Positions 26,589-36,135 of a DNA stretch of 64,000 nucleotides are shown here, piece by piece (within the stretch, counting starts at the first letter, position 1; each line of letters starts with the position of its first letter). Origin of the DNA: Sediminibacillus massiliensis (GTDB taxonomy: Bacteria; Bacillota; Bacilli; Bacillales; Amphibacillaceae); contig NZ_LT732535.1 in the NCBI RefSeq assembly GCF_900156915.1, forward strand, positions 1,874,079 through 1,938,078, read 5' to 3'. The notes under the pieces were generated by a model, which was not told the DNA's origin, made no database searches, and saw only the letters and a list, made by a program, of their open reading frames with translations. The position numbers were made by a program, and so were the translations under genes.

Positions 26589-28928
26589 TTATTTTATTTT
26601 CAAAGCATGGTCCTTTTGACCATTCACGGTCACCTGCTGTGTATCTTCCAAACCGTGTACTTCTACTTTTATTTGTTCATAAGGTGCTTTGTAGCTGCCT
26701 GTTTGATTTATAACGTCGATATTGACGCCTTCTTGTCCACACTGTATTTCTATATCCAATTGTTTATAGCTTCCATTTTCATATGAGAAGGTTTCTCCAT
26801 CATCATCATAAAACGTGTACTGGTATCTATCATTCTTTCGGCTTGCATAGACATGAAGGGTCAAGTCCGTTTGTTTTGTGTCCATCGAAGGTACAACATT
26901 TCCCTCCATAATTGCTGTCCCTTTCCGGACAAAAATCGGCAGATGGTCAAGCTCTGCGTGCACTAGATGGGCCTTTCCGCCTTCATATTGATCTCCGGTC
27001 AGATAGTCCGTCCATTCCCCTTCCGGCAAATAGACCGCCCTGTCAGTTACTCCGGGTGCCATAACCGGCGCTACCAGGACGTTGTTCCCGATCATAAACT
27101 GGTCGCTTATCCTGTATGTCTTCTCGTCTTCCGGAAATTCCATGAATAAGGGGCGCATAACCGGAAGGCCTTTTTCACTTGCTTCCCGGAAAACGGAATA
27201 AAGCTGTGGCATCCATTTATAACGTAGTTCAATATATTTCTTAATCAGTTCCCCATGGGTTTCTCCAAATCTCCATGGTTCCTGGTATAAAGTGCCAATT
27301 GCAGAATGATTTCGGAAATAAGGGGTGAATGCACCGACCTGGGTCCACCGTGTCAATAATTCGGCATTGGCATCATGGGCAAAGCCGCCGACATCCGGGC
27401 CTGTGAAAGCCACACCTGACAATCCAAGGTTCATACACATCGGAAGAGACATTTGCAGGTGCTCCCAGAAGCTGCGGTTATCACCGGTCCAGACTGCCGC
27501 ATAGCGTTGGACACCTGCGTATCCTGCCCGCGTCAGCAAGAATGGCCGCTTTCCGTTCAACTGTTCTTTCAGCCCTTCGTATGTTGCTTTTCCCATCAAA
27601 AGACCGTACACATTGTGAAGTGCCCTGTGGGTTTCAGGGCTGCCATCATTTTTGTGCATGACCTCTGTATCCATCGTTTTTGTTTCATTGAAGACAGCTG
27701 GTTCATTCATGTCGTTCCATATGCCTTCTATACCCATATCCGTGTAAAACTTGTGATTTTGCCCCCACCAGTCCCGAACCTTTTCATCTGTAAAATCAGG
27801 AAACGCACTGACACCAGGCCAGACATCTCCAAAGTAAACATTCCCTTCTAAATACTTACAAAATAAATCATCTGTGATTCCCTGTTGGTAGATGGCATAT
27901 TCCGGATCCTTTTTAACCCCCGGGTCAACGATCGGGACAATTCGAATGCCGCTCTCTCTCAAGTCTTCAATGAGCTTCTTCGGTTCAGGGAAGCGATCTT
28001 TGTCAAAAGTAAAAACACGGTAACCATTCATATAATGGATGTCTAAATAAATGACATCGACAGGAATATCCTTTTCTCTAAAGGTATCTGCCAGCTCCCT
28101 TACTTCCTGTTCTGTTTCATAACTGTAGCGGGATTGATGATAACCCAGTGCCCATTTCGGAGGCAGCGGCATCCGGCCGGTAATCCACGTATATTGTTCC
28201 AAAACATCCTTTGGAGCCGGCCCTGCAAATATGTAATAATCCAGCTGGCCGCCTTCTGCCATAAATGAGTAAACTTCATCGATCGTTTTCATATCGAAGA
28301 ACGTACGATAAGTATTGTCAAAAAAGACACCGTGCGCCCTGCCATTCCTAAGTGTCATGAAGTATGGAATGGATTCATAAAGCGGGTCTGTTTCCGGATT
28401 GTGCGGGGCAAAAACATCTGTATTCCACATTTCATACTTTTCGCCGCGTTTATCAAGGAATCCCGACTTTTCGCCAAACCCGTAGAAGTGATCGTCTGCT
28501 TCCATTGTCTTATAGCAAATCACTTCGCCGGCATTACCGGAACCCATGCCGATTTCTTTTTCATTCAACAGGATTCGTTTATCACTATCCATAACTTTGA
28601 GCCGGAATGGCTGCTTGTTCATCTCGATAGTCAACTTATTCGTTCTTAATGTAAAAGTGCTTTCTGATTCCTCCATCTCCACTTGCATAGGCTGTCTGTT
28701 TATAGCCGTCTTAGACAAGCCCATGTCCGGTTTCATGTCTGGATTCATGATGACTCTGGCAATCTCTTCCGTGTAAAAGACTACATTAACCGTTCCATTC
28801 TCACAGATAAACTGGTAGATATCTTCCTGTACTTCGTTTGTAACAAGGTTCCCAATATCCTTAAAGTTATTTCGGCCTTCTTGTGCGTCTTTCCCTGGAT
28901 GGATAGCAAAACTAGTATCTTCTAGCAT
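26589..28928 (-). CDS. GH31 alpha-glucosidase
   Basis: This is a 779-residue cytoplasmic glycoside hydrolase family 31 enzyme. The nucleophile aspartate is in GIWNDMNEPAVF near residue 405, and the acid/base aspartate is in AVWTGDNRSFWEHL near 483. An N-terminal beta-sandwich (residues about 30-240) precedes the barrel, and C-terminal beta domains follow. The KWALGYHQSRYSY segment is typical. It should release glucose from alpha-linked oligosaccharides. RBS AGGAGG. It lies 25 bases behind the GH13-like gene, so the two are probably one transcript. No PTS or ABC sugar importer is nearby. Confidence 0.93.
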   Translation of the reverse strand: MLEDTSFAIHPGKDAQEGRNNFKDIGNLVTNEVQEDIYQFICENGTVNVVFYTEEIARVIMNPDMKPDMGLSKTAINRQPMQVEMEESESTFTLRTNKLTIEMNKQPFRLKVMDSDKRILLNEKEIGMGSGNAGEVICYKTMEADDHFYGFGEKSGFLDKRGEKYEMWNTDVFAPHNPETDPLYESIPYFMTLRNGRAHGVFFDNTYRTFFDMKTIDEVYSFMAEGGQLDYYIFAGPAPKDVLEQYTWITGRMPLPPKWALGYHQSRYSYETEQEVRELADTFREKDIPVDVIYLDIHYMNGYRVFTFDKDRFPEPKKLIEDLRESGIRIVPIVDPGVKKDPEYAIYQQGITDDLFCKYLEGNVYFGDVWPGVSAFPDFTDEKVRDWWGQNHKFYTDMGIEGIWNDMNEPAVFNETKTMDTEVMHKNDGSPETHRALHNVYGLLMGKATYEGLKEQLNGKRPFLLTRAGYAGVQRYAAVWTGDNRSFWEHLQMSLPMCMNLGLSGVAFTGPDVGGFAHDANAELLTRWTQVGAFTPYFRNHSAIGTLYQEPWRFGETHGELIKKYIELRYKWMPQLYSVFREASEKGLPVMRPLFMEFPEDEKTYRISDQFMIGNNVLVAPVMAPGVTDRAVYLPEGEWTDYLTGDQYEGGKAHLVHAELDHLPIFVRKGTAIMEGNVVPSMDTKQTDLTLHVYASRKNDRYQYTFYDDDGETFSYENGSYKQLDIEIQCGQEGVNIDVINQTGSYKAPYEQIKVEVHGLEDTQQVTVNGQKDHALKIK

Positions 28929-28953
28929 CGACGAATCCTCCTGACAATTAGGT

Positions 28954-30456
28954 TTATTTTGTCCTTCGCTTCTGTTTAATGGTCAAATAGATAATACTAC
29001 TTATAAATATAGCAAACACTAACAAAATAAAAGAAACAAACAACCAATTGATTCCCGTATTCTTTTCGACAATGAACACATCCGCCGTCTCCCTATCAAG
29101 GGTGATTCTGTAATCGTTGTTGTCGTCCAGACGGACAATGTTATCGTATAACAATCCCCTTAACTGTTCCCCATCACGGTCACCTTCTAAACGGATAGTT
29201 TTCGTTTCATTATCATTGTTGATGGCGATAAAGATTTCCTCTTGCTGGTAGCTTCTTTTGTAAAGACTCATTGCACCATCGCTGGCTACATGTTCGAAAT
29301 CTCCTTTAGTCAAGGAAGCATATTGTTCCCTTAGAGAGCCGATTTGTTCCAGATATTGCTTCAACTCATCCTCTCCACTATTTAGCTGTGCTGTTCTGTG
29401 GTCTGGAACATCTTGTCCGTTATCCATTGCCACCTCGCTTCCCTGGTAAATTACCGGTGTTCCCGGGGTTGTATATAAGTAGAGTAAACCAAGTTTCCAA
29501 CGAGTCACAGGATTCTGTTCATTTTTGACAGCTTCCCTGGTAAATCTGGTCGTGTATTGGCTATCAAGGAATATTCCCTTCGAAGCTCCAGCTGCTTGTA
29601 CAGGCAAATCTTCCAGGGGATTCCCGACATCAGCCAGAACTGCAGTAAGCTTATCATTATAAGAGTAATCCAACACTAAATCTATGCCGGCATCCTTGTA
29701 ATCTTGCCCGCCATTTTCAGTCATGTCGTCAGCAAGGAATTTGAACTTTGCATGTTGATCGCGGATTGACTCTGTAAAAGTCTCAACAAATGAAAGGGGA
29801 GTCTCACTATCAAGCAATAGACGGTAACCGTCCAGGTTTAACCGCTCCGCCCAGTATAATCCCGCTTCTTTTATACTCGCTGCTACATCAGGGTTTTCCA
29901 GGTTCAATCTCGGCAGTCCTTCAACCCAGGAGGCCTGTATCGTTTCTGGATGATCAGGGGACACTTCGCTTTCAGGAAGGAACCAACCCTGTTTACTGGC
30001 ATCCTCTGTCCACGGATGCTGTTCGGCAGTATGGTTGATGGTGAAATCCATATAGACTTTCATATTTTTGGAATGTGCTTCTTCTACTAATTGCTGTGCG
30101 GATTCCCATGTACCAAACTGTTCGTCCAGTTCCATGAAATCAGTGACCCACATCCCGTGATAACCACCGGGTGCATTCTCCATCAACGGACTGATGTTGA
30201 CAGCCGTGAATCCCTGTTGCTTGAGTTCGTCAAGTTGCGAGATAACTCCTTCCAAGTCACCCCCGTGATAGGCTTCTGGATCATCGATATTTATTTCCTC
30301 ATCATTTTCAAAGTTTTGATTTACAAAACGGTCGACCATAAGATAATAAATCGTTTCTTCCTCCACAGTACGCTCTTCTTGTTCTTCAGCCTGGGCAGGT
30401 TGCGAGCAAAAAACAAGAAACGGAAGGATTGTCATGATTGTCAGTATTTTTTTCAT
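28954..30456 (-). CDS. Membrane-anchored GH13-fold protein lacking catalytic residues (pseudo-amylase)
   Basis: This is a 500-residue protein. The start at ATG 30456 follows GGAGG by 8 bases. Residues 1-23 form a signal peptide ending AQA, and a C-terminal helix (residues about 468-490) plus KQKRRTK anchors it. The GH13 barrel is plain: region I VYMDFTINH at 134-142 and the PGTPVIYQGSEVAM segment near 331. Yet region II reads DGYRLLLDS, with Leu214 at the nucleophile position. Region III reads FLADDMT with no Glu, and region IV reads FLDSQYTTRF with Tyr301 where the transition-state Asp belongs. It may bind glucan without cutting it. It is co-transcribed with an intact GH31 gene. Confidence 0.82.
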   Translation of the reverse strand: MKKILTIMTILPFLVFCSQPAQAEEQEERTVEEETIYYLMVDRFVNQNFENDEEINIDDPEAYHGGDLEGVISQLDELKQQGFTAVNISPLMENAPGGYHGMWVTDFMELDEQFGTWESAQQLVEEAHSKNMKVYMDFTINHTAEQHPWTEDASKQGWFLPESEVSPDHPETIQASWVEGLPRLNLENPDVAASIKEAGLYWAERLNLDGYRLLLDSETPLSFVETFTESIRDQHAKFKFLADDMTENGGQDYKDAGIDLVLDYSYNDKLTAVLADVGNPLEDLPVQAAGASKGIFLDSQYTTRFTREAVKNEQNPVTRWKLGLLYLYTTPGTPVIYQGSEVAMDNGQDVPDHRTAQLNSGEDELKQYLEQIGSLREQYASLTKGDFEHVASDGAMSLYKRSYQQEEIFIAINNDNETKTIRLEGDRDGEQLRGLLYDNIVRLDDNNDYRITLDRETADVFIVEKNTGINWLFVSFILLVFAIFISSIIYLTIKQKRRTK

Positions 30457-30585
30457 ATCCCGTTCCTCCAAGTCCATCTATTCTCCACCCTCTTCAAGGC
30501 GGAAAATGCTTACATTATCAAGATTAGTCTTTAACTATCGAAATTGCAAATGACAGTTTTCTGACACTATCGGATATGTTCCTCC

Positions 30586-30612
30586 AAAAAAAAATCTGCC
30601 ATAATGGCAGAT
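30586..30612 (-). terminator. Terminator of asnO
   Basis: ATCTGCCAT pairs with ATGGCAGAT around a single base, with nine T following on the minus strand. It separates asnO from the GH13-like gene downstream. Confidence 0.88.
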
Positions 30613-30614
30613 CA

Positions 30615-32465
30615 TTAATCTTTCTCAATAATCACATTGTACTTTCTCAGCCAGTGATCGATCTGACCGAGATGGGCAAGCAGCTGCGGTCCTGTCATCA
30701 GCTGGCCGAACCAAGGGGCGTCTATTTCATTTCCTTCGCTGTTTACTATTTTCTCTATTTGCTTCCTGTCGAACAGTTCAAACAACCGCGCTTCCGGATC
30801 TTTCAAAATACCATTCAGCCATGTAACTACTGCCTTTTTGTAATCAGGGTTATGTGTTTTCGGATATGGACTTTTCTTACGGTACAGAATTTCATCCGGA
30901 AGCAGCCCCTCCAATGCTTTTCTTAGAATTCCCTTTTCTCTTCCTTGATAGGTTTTCATTTCCCAAGGTATGTTCCATACATATTCCACTAACCTATGGT
31001 CACTGAATGGCACCCTTGCTTCAAAACTCGCCCCCATGCTCATCCGGTCTTTCCGATCCAACAGTGTCGGCATAAACCAGTGCATGTTTAAGTAAAACAT
31101 CTGCCGGCGTTGACTTTCGATCTCATTGTCCCCATCAAAAGCAGGCGTTTCTTTGATCGTTTCATGATAACGAGTGAGCATATATTGATGCAAGTCAAGC
31201 TTCTCCTGCCATTGTTCCGTCAAAAGTGAACGTCTCACTTCTGCAGACCTTATCCATGGAAAACCGTCTCTCGCCAAATCGTCCTCACGGTAAAACCATG
31301 GGTACCCGCCAAAAATTTCATCCGCACACTCTCCCGACAACGCGACTGTCACTTCTTGTTTTGTTTTCCCGCAAAACCAAAGCAAAGAAGAGTCGACATC
31401 GGCCATCCCCGGTAAATCCCTTAACTCTACAGCTCTCTTCAGAAGACTTGCCAATGTTTCGTTATCCATGATGAAATTGTGATGTTCCGTGTCAAACGCA
31501 TCAACCATCTTCTTGATAAAAGCATTGTCGCTGTTCGGCTGGAAAGAACTTGCTTTGAAGTATTTATCATTATCCTCGTAATCGATCGAAAAGGTCGACA
31601 GTTGCTTTTGACCATTTTTCTTCAGATAATTCGAGGCAATCGCCGTTATAGCGCTTGAATCCACTCCACCTGATAGAAAGGTACCGAGCGATACATCCGA
31701 GACAAGCTGGCGTTCAACAGCATCTGTCAACAGTTCCCTGATCGTCCTTGCAGTCGTGTCGATATCATCAACATGCTGTTTGCTTTCCACGTTCCAGTAA
31801 CGTTTTGTTTTCAAGCCGTTCTTATCAAACACTCCCACGTGTGCGGCTTTTAGTTCATTAATTCCCTTGAACACTCCATGTCCGGGAGTACGGGAAGGAC
31901 CCAGGGCCAGAACCTCGCTCAAGCCTTCTCTATCTACGACAGGCCGGACATCGTCATGGGCCAGAATCGCTTTCAGCTCAGAGCCGAACAACAAACCTGC
32001 GCCTTCCTGTTTGTAAAACAACGGCTTCACCCCGAGCCGGTCCCTGGCCAGGAACAATCGCTCTTTGGCGGGGTCCCATATTGCAAAAGCAAAGATGCCG
32101 TTTAATTTGTCCACACAATTTTCTTTCCATTGAATATAACTTTTCAACAAAACCTCTGTATCAGAATGTGATCGAAAGCTCCAGCCATATTTGATCAATT
32201 CTTTCCTTATATCTTCCGTATTATATAGCTCCCCATTATAGACCATTACGTAGTTTTCCGATTGTTGACTGCATTCCATCGGCTGCTTTCCGCCAGCAGG
32301 ATCCACAACGATCAAGCGCTGATGCCCAAATGCTGCATGGGTGGAAAACCATTCATTGTATTCATCCGGTCCACGATGCTGGATGGTTGCCGCCATGTTT
32401 CTGACCATTTCCTTTTGAGCTGAAAGATCCCGTTTAAAGTCCACCCATCCTGTAATTCCACACAC
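30615..32465 (-). CDS. asnO: Glutamine-hydrolysing asparagine synthetase
   Basis: This 616-residue enzyme makes asparagine from aspartate, ATP and glutamine. The start codon is GTG directly before TGT, so after removal of fMet the Cys is N-terminal (CGITGW), as needed for the class II amidotransferase. The glutaminase domain spans residues 1-200. The synthetase domain has the PP-loop SLGTFLSGGVDSSAITA near 257. Length and synteny (next to yisL) match B. subtilis AsnO, the paralogue induced during sporulation. AAGGA lies about 12 bases from the start, a weak site. Confidence 0.94.
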   Translation of the reverse strand: MCGITGWVDFKRDLSAQKEMVRNMAATIQHRGPDEYNEWFSTHAAFGHQRLIVVDPAGGKQPMECSQQSENYVMVYNGELYNTEDIRKELIKYGWSFRSHSDTEVLLKSYIQWKENCVDKLNGIFAFAIWDPAKERLFLARDRLGVKPLFYKQEGAGLLFGSELKAILAHDDVRPVVDREGLSEVLALGPSRTPGHGVFKGINELKAAHVGVFDKNGLKTKRYWNVESKQHVDDIDTTARTIRELLTDAVERQLVSDVSLGTFLSGGVDSSAITAIASNYLKKNGQKQLSTFSIDYEDNDKYFKASSFQPNSDNAFIKKMVDAFDTEHHNFIMDNETLASLLKRAVELRDLPGMADVDSSLLWFCGKTKQEVTVALSGECADEIFGGYPWFYREDDLARDGFPWIRSAEVRRSLLTEQWQEKLDLHQYMLTRYHETIKETPAFDGDNEIESQRRQMFYLNMHWFMPTLLDRKDRMSMGASFEARVPFSDHRLVEYVWNIPWEMKTYQGREKGILRKALEGLLPDEILYRKKSPYPKTHNPDYKKAVVTWLNGILKDPEARLFELFDRKQIEKIVNSEGNEIDAPWFGQLMTGPQLLAHLGQIDHWLRKYNVIIEKD

Positions 32466-32549
32466 TGCTGAACCACATCCTTTCGCTACAACCTATGCGG
32501 CATGCGCCCATAATGTGCTAAGGGAATAGGTAAAACGTATTTATCGCAA

Positions 32550-32581
32550 AAAAAACCTTACCACCGAAGCGATAAGGTTTT
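32550..32581. terminator. Terminator of yisL
   Basis: AAAACCTTA pairs with TAAGGTTTT around a 13-base loop. On the minus strand it is followed by a run of T. It lies between yisL and asnO. Confidence 0.85.
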
Positions 32582-32589
32582 CTCTGATA

Positions 32590-32949
32590 TTAAGGCAGAA
32601 TACCCAAAGGCAGACGGCCGAAGCCAAGTGCAAGGACGATGATAAGGGCTACTCCCAATTGCACCCACATGCCAAGAACCGGCTTGCCCTTGTTGACTCT
32701 TACCAAAAGCAGTTCCAAAGCTGCAATCACCCAAATGCCAGCTAAGGCCTTGATGATTGCTTCCGGAAGCATGGATCCGTTAAAGTAATTCGATAACAGA
32801 GTTCCACCGGAATAAAGAATCAATAAATAATCTAGTCTTAAAATCATGTGCAGAATTTTACTTGGTTTCTTCCCTTGCTTATAGAACATCAAAGCAAGTG
32901 CAAATAAAATAAGTGCCAGCACCCATGAGGTAATATGTAAATGAGCCAT
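32590..32949 (-). CDS. yisL: YisL-family membrane protein (DUF1516)
   Basis: This 119-residue integral membrane protein has four predicted helices (residues about 4-20, 34-53, 63-82 and 93-112). The family start is MAHLHITSWVLALILFALAL. AAAGGAGG precedes the ATG. In B. subtilis yisL also lies in the gerP-asnO interval. It is divergent from rocD. Function unknown. Confidence 0.92.
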   Translation of the reverse strand: MAHLHITSWVLALILFALALMFYKQGKKPSKILHMILRLDYLLILYSGGTLLSNYFNGSMLPEAIIKALAGIWVIAALELLLVRVNKGKPVLGMWVQLGVALIIVLALGFGRLPLGILP

Positions 32950-33131
32950 GACGTACCTCCTTTTTTAGTCGATCAAGCTTATCATATCATTTTTTCTCCC
33001 GCTTTTCATTTGAAAATATTGTGTCCATTCCATTCTCTCCTTTTCAGTGTGATCCCTTTCAGCTTAAAAGCAATCCACGCTGAAAACTGTTATAATGTAA
33101 ACGTTGCAAAATTCAGAAACGGAGGGATATC

Positions 33132-34328
33132 ATGGCACGATCAAGTCAGGAAATAATCGATCAGACCCAGGAGTTCGGTGCAAAAAACTATCATCCGCTT
33201 CCAATTGTCGTTTCCAAAGCGGAGGGTGTCTGGGTGGAAGACCCTGAAGGAAACCGCTACATGGATATGTTGAGCGCTTATTCAGCGGTCAATCAAGGCC
33301 ACCGCCATCCAAGAATTGTCGAGGCACTAAAACAACAAGCCGACCGTGTGACCCTTACTTCACGAGCATTCCACAATGATCAACTTGGTCCTTGGTATGA
33401 AAAAGTTTGCAAACTTACCAATAAGGAGATGGCGCTTCCGATGAACACGGGAGCCGAGGCTGTCGAAACGGCAGTCAAAGCCATCCGCCGCTGGGGCTAT
33501 GAAGTGAAAGGAATCAAAGAGAATCAGGCGGAAATCATTGCCTGTTCCGGCAATTTCCACGGAAGGACGATGACTGCTGTTTCCTTGTCCTCAGAAGAGG
33601 AATATAAGCGAGGCTTCGGCCCGATGCTCCCCGGAATAAAAATCATTCCTTACGGGGATAGGGAGGCATTAAGAGAAGCTGTAACAGAGAATACTGCCGG
33701 GTTTCTGGTCGAACCGATTCAAGGCGAGGCTGGTATCATCATCCCTCCGGAAGGTTACTTGAAGGATGCCTATGAGATTTGCAAGGAAAAAAACATCTTG
33801 TTTGCTGCTGATGAAATCCAGGCAGGCCTTGGCAGAAGCGGAAAAATGTTTGCTTGTGACTGGGAAGACATCCAGCCGGACGTCCTCATCCTAGGAAAAG
33901 CGCTGGGCGGTGGTGTTTTTCCGATATCTTGCATTGTAGCCAATAAAGACATTCTCGGAGTGTTCAACCCTGGATCACACGGTTCGACTTTCGGCGGCAA
34001 CCCTTTAGCATGCGCAGTTTCTGTTGCTGCTCTGGATGTAATCGAAGAAGAAAATCTGGCAGGTCGTTCCCTGGAGCTCGGGAATTACATGAAAGGGGAA
34101 CTAGTGAAGATAAAAAACCCAAAAATCAAAGAGGTACGGGGACGGGGCTTATTTATCGGAGTGGAATTAACAGAATCAGCCCGCCCTTACTGTGAGCGAT
34201 TGAAAGAGAAAGGGTTGCTTTGCAAGGAAACGCATGAAAACGTCATCCGGTTTGCTCCCCCACTGACGATTGATAAAGCGGACTTGAAATGGGCTGTTAC
34301 ACAAATCAAAGCAGTATTGGAAACATAA
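33132..34328 (+). CDS. rocD: Ornithine aminotransferase
   Basis: This 398-residue class III PLP aminotransferase converts ornithine and 2-oxoglutarate to glutamate semialdehyde and glutamate. The PLP lysine is in [15 protein letters not shown] near residue 255. Also visible are [30 protein letters not shown] and the Asp in [15 protein letters not shown] SigA-type TATAAT lies about 40 bases before the start (near 33092) and CGGAGGG is the RBS. No SigL -12/-24 or other roc genes are present, unlike the B. subtilis rocDEF operon, so regulation probably differs. Confidence 0.94.
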   Translation: MARSSQEIIDQTQEFGAKNYHPLPIVVSKAEGVWVEDPEGNRYMDMLSAYSAVNQGHRHPRIVEALKQQADRVTLTSRAFHNDQLGPWYEKVCKLTNKEMALPMNTGAEAVETAVKAIRRWGYEVKGIKENQAEIIACSGNFHGRTMTAVSLSSEEEYKRGFGPMLPGIKIIPYGDREALREAVTENTAGFLVEPIQGEAGIIIPPEGYLKDAYEICKEKNILFAADEIQAGLGRSGKMFACDWEDIQPDVLILGKALGGGVFPISCIVANKDILGVFNPGSHGSTFGGNPLACAVSVAALDVIEEENLAGRSLELGNYMKGELVKIKNPKIKEVRGRGLFIGVELTESARPYCERLKEKGLLCKETHENVIRFAPPLTIDKADLKWAVTQIKAVLET

Positions 34329-34329
34329 A

Positions 34330-34360
34330 CGGAAGGACTGCCGTGCACGGCAGTCCTTTC
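34330..34360 (+). terminator. Terminator of rocD
   Basis: GGAAGGACTGCC pairs with GGCAGTCCTTTCC around GTGCAC, with a short T run. Confidence 0.82.
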
Positions 34361-34421
34361 CCTAATTAAAGGCCGATCATTTGTGAATGAGAATAGAAGA
34401 CATCAATTTGAGGCCGCTCTT

Positions 34422-34937
34422 TTATTCCGCTATTTCGAGGGACAAAATCCGTTTCTGTCCCCATGGAGATGCTGAGACAGTAGCAAACATCTCCTGTCTT
34501 GAAGACTCGATCTCCTGCCCGGTGTTATCTTCTACAAAATACCGACTGATTCCATAATCAACAGAGTGGGTGTTTTCATAATGATCATAGTATTGGTAGA
34601 CTGCCGTTAAAACTACTTGGCCATCTGCCGGCTTTAATTTTTCAACAGATGCTCGTTCCACTTCATGAAAACCATCGCTGTTTTCTCTTAAAGTTACGTA
34701 CACCTTTGTATTTCTGGAAATGTCCTCCTGTTCACCTTCCCATTGTTCTTCATCTATATTTTGCGCTTGATAGCGGAGGTGAACATAATCCCCATAAAAT
34801 ACATCCTGCGGGTCAATTGGTTCGGTCCGGAGTTTCACTTTTTCTCCCCAATCCTCGACTAAATAATAGGCTCCCGACATGCCAGCCAGGAACAAAATTT
34901 GCAGGATTACAATGGAATAAAACAAGATTTTTTTCAT
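34422..34937 (-). CDS. GDYxxLxY family membrane-anchored protein
   Basis: This 171-residue protein has an N-terminal membrane helix (FYSIVILQILFLAGMSGAYYL) and the defining motif GDYVHLRY near residue 48. A beta-rich extracytoplasmic domain follows. These proteins typically sit beside DUF2157 membrane proteins, as here, where the ATG overlaps the upstream stop by one base (TGATG). The pair probably forms one unit, but no function is known. Confidence 0.88.
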   Translation of the reverse strand: MKKILFYSIVILQILFLAGMSGAYYLVEDWGEKVKLRTEPIDPQDVFYGDYVHLRYQAQNIDEEQWEGEQEDISRNTKVYVTLRENSDGFHEVERASVEKLKPADGQVVLTAVYQYYDHYENTHSVDYGISRYFVEDNTGQEIESSRQEMFATVSASPWGQKRILSLEIAE

Positions 34938-36133
34938 CAGCTGCCGCCTCCTTTTTGAACGTTCCTCCGTTTTCTTTCCAAAAGAAAGCTGAGAACAAAT
35001 AAAAGGACTCCGCCTGTGAAAAAGAAAATCGACTTATCCAGGAAATCCCAGACAAAATGGATGTATGCGATCAGGGTACTGATTAAAAATGCTATCGTAC
35101 CGGAGACAATGCTCTCTTGCCGTTCTTCCTCATAGCCGTGAAGCAGCACCCCTATTGAATAAACGAACAATAACAGCATAGCAACCATATCTCCAAATGG
35201 AATATAGAAGACAGGAATGAACAAAGCAAGATCGACGAAGTGAAAAGCATTCCGTTTACGGCTCTTCAGCCAAAGAACGAAGATAATCAATACAGACCAG
35301 AAAATCGGAAATCCCAAACCAAATTCCAATTCAGACCGTAAATACCCGTTTCCCAAAAAGAAAGCCTGAAAGATATTCAGTGAGAACGCAGCTATTAAAC
35401 TCATATTGATAAACGAACGTTTCAAACTGGTCTTACCAGCCAATTCGCCAACTGTGTAGATCAATAGAAGCGGAACCAACAGCCAATAGTATTGACTTTG
35501 CTCTACCGCCACCCATACCAGTGACTGGAGAATGAAGCTTACTACGAACAAATAACCGTATAAAAACCGGGCCCGATGGTACGTATAATGCCCTAATACG
35601 AGGACCAGAATCAACAACAGCCAAATATTGAAGTCACTGTAAACAAATCCACTGTACAATTGTCCGATCGTCACTATCGCGATTGCTGACACATACAGGA
35701 CCGGGTAGGGATAAATGGCAAACAAAGCCGTTGCTGCTAAAGCCCAAATGACAAAGGGGACTGCCGAAAAAAAGGCGAAGTGGTACATTTGTCCCGTAAG
35801 AAAAATCCCTGCACCAAATGTCAGCAGCCCTATTAGCATAAAAGCGATTCCTATTGACTTAGAGCGGCGTTCATAGGATACGTGGCCTGTTAGGTAAAAT
35901 GCTGTGACAAAGAAAAGAATAATAACCATTTTACCTTCCGGAGGAATAACATCCCAGTTGGAAGCAATGAAAGTCAGGAAGCCCAGACCAATAAACAAAC
36001 CTGCAAAAATCGCAAGAAGAAAGGAATTGTTCCCTGGTTGATAACGCTCCACGATCTGGCGGTACTGCCTTTCGCTGATAATTCCTTCTTCCTTCCACTT
36101 TGCCGCTTCCCTTTCCACCTTTGAACGATTCAT
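34937..36133 (-). CDS. DUF2157 multi-helix membrane protein
   Basis: This 398-residue protein has a short soluble N-terminal DUF2157 segment (EAAKWKEEGIISERQYRQIVERY). At least twelve hydrophobic helices follow. The start at ATG 36133 sits two bases beyond the stop of the upstream gene, with a GAGGG site. It lies between a DUF418 gene and a GDYxxLxY gene, a coupled three-gene unit. It is presumably an envelope protein of unknown role. Confidence 0.88.
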   Translation of the reverse strand: MNRSKVEREAAKWKEEGIISERQYRQIVERYQPGNNSFLLAIFAGLFIGLGFLTFIASNWDVIPPEGKMVIILFFVTAFYLTGHVSYERRSKSIGIAFMLIGLLTFGAGIFLTGQMYHFAFFSAVPFVIWALAATALFAIYPYPVLYVSAIAIVTIGQLYSGFVYSDFNIWLLLILVLVLGHYTYHRARFLYGYLFVVSFILQSLVWVAVEQSQYYWLLVPLLLIYTVGELAGKTSLKRSFINMSLIAAFSLNIFQAFFLGNGYLRSELEFGLGFPIFWSVLIIFVLWLKSRKRNAFHFVDLALFIPVFYIPFGDMVAMLLLFVYSIGVLLHGYEEERQESIVSGTIAFLISTLIAYIHFVWDFLDKSIFFFTGGVLLFVLSFLLERKRRNVQKGGGS

Positions 36134-36135
36134 AC

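Noticed and set aside
27453-27851. 132-codon plus-strand frame within the GH31 gene
   Set aside because: Antisense shadow of a well-supported enzyme gene, with Cys/Phe/Ile-rich composition and no RBS.
33060-33131. SigL (-12/-24) promoter for rocD as in the B. subtilis roc operons
   Set aside because: No TGGCAC-N5-TTGCA pattern is visible. A SigA-type TATAAT is present instead.
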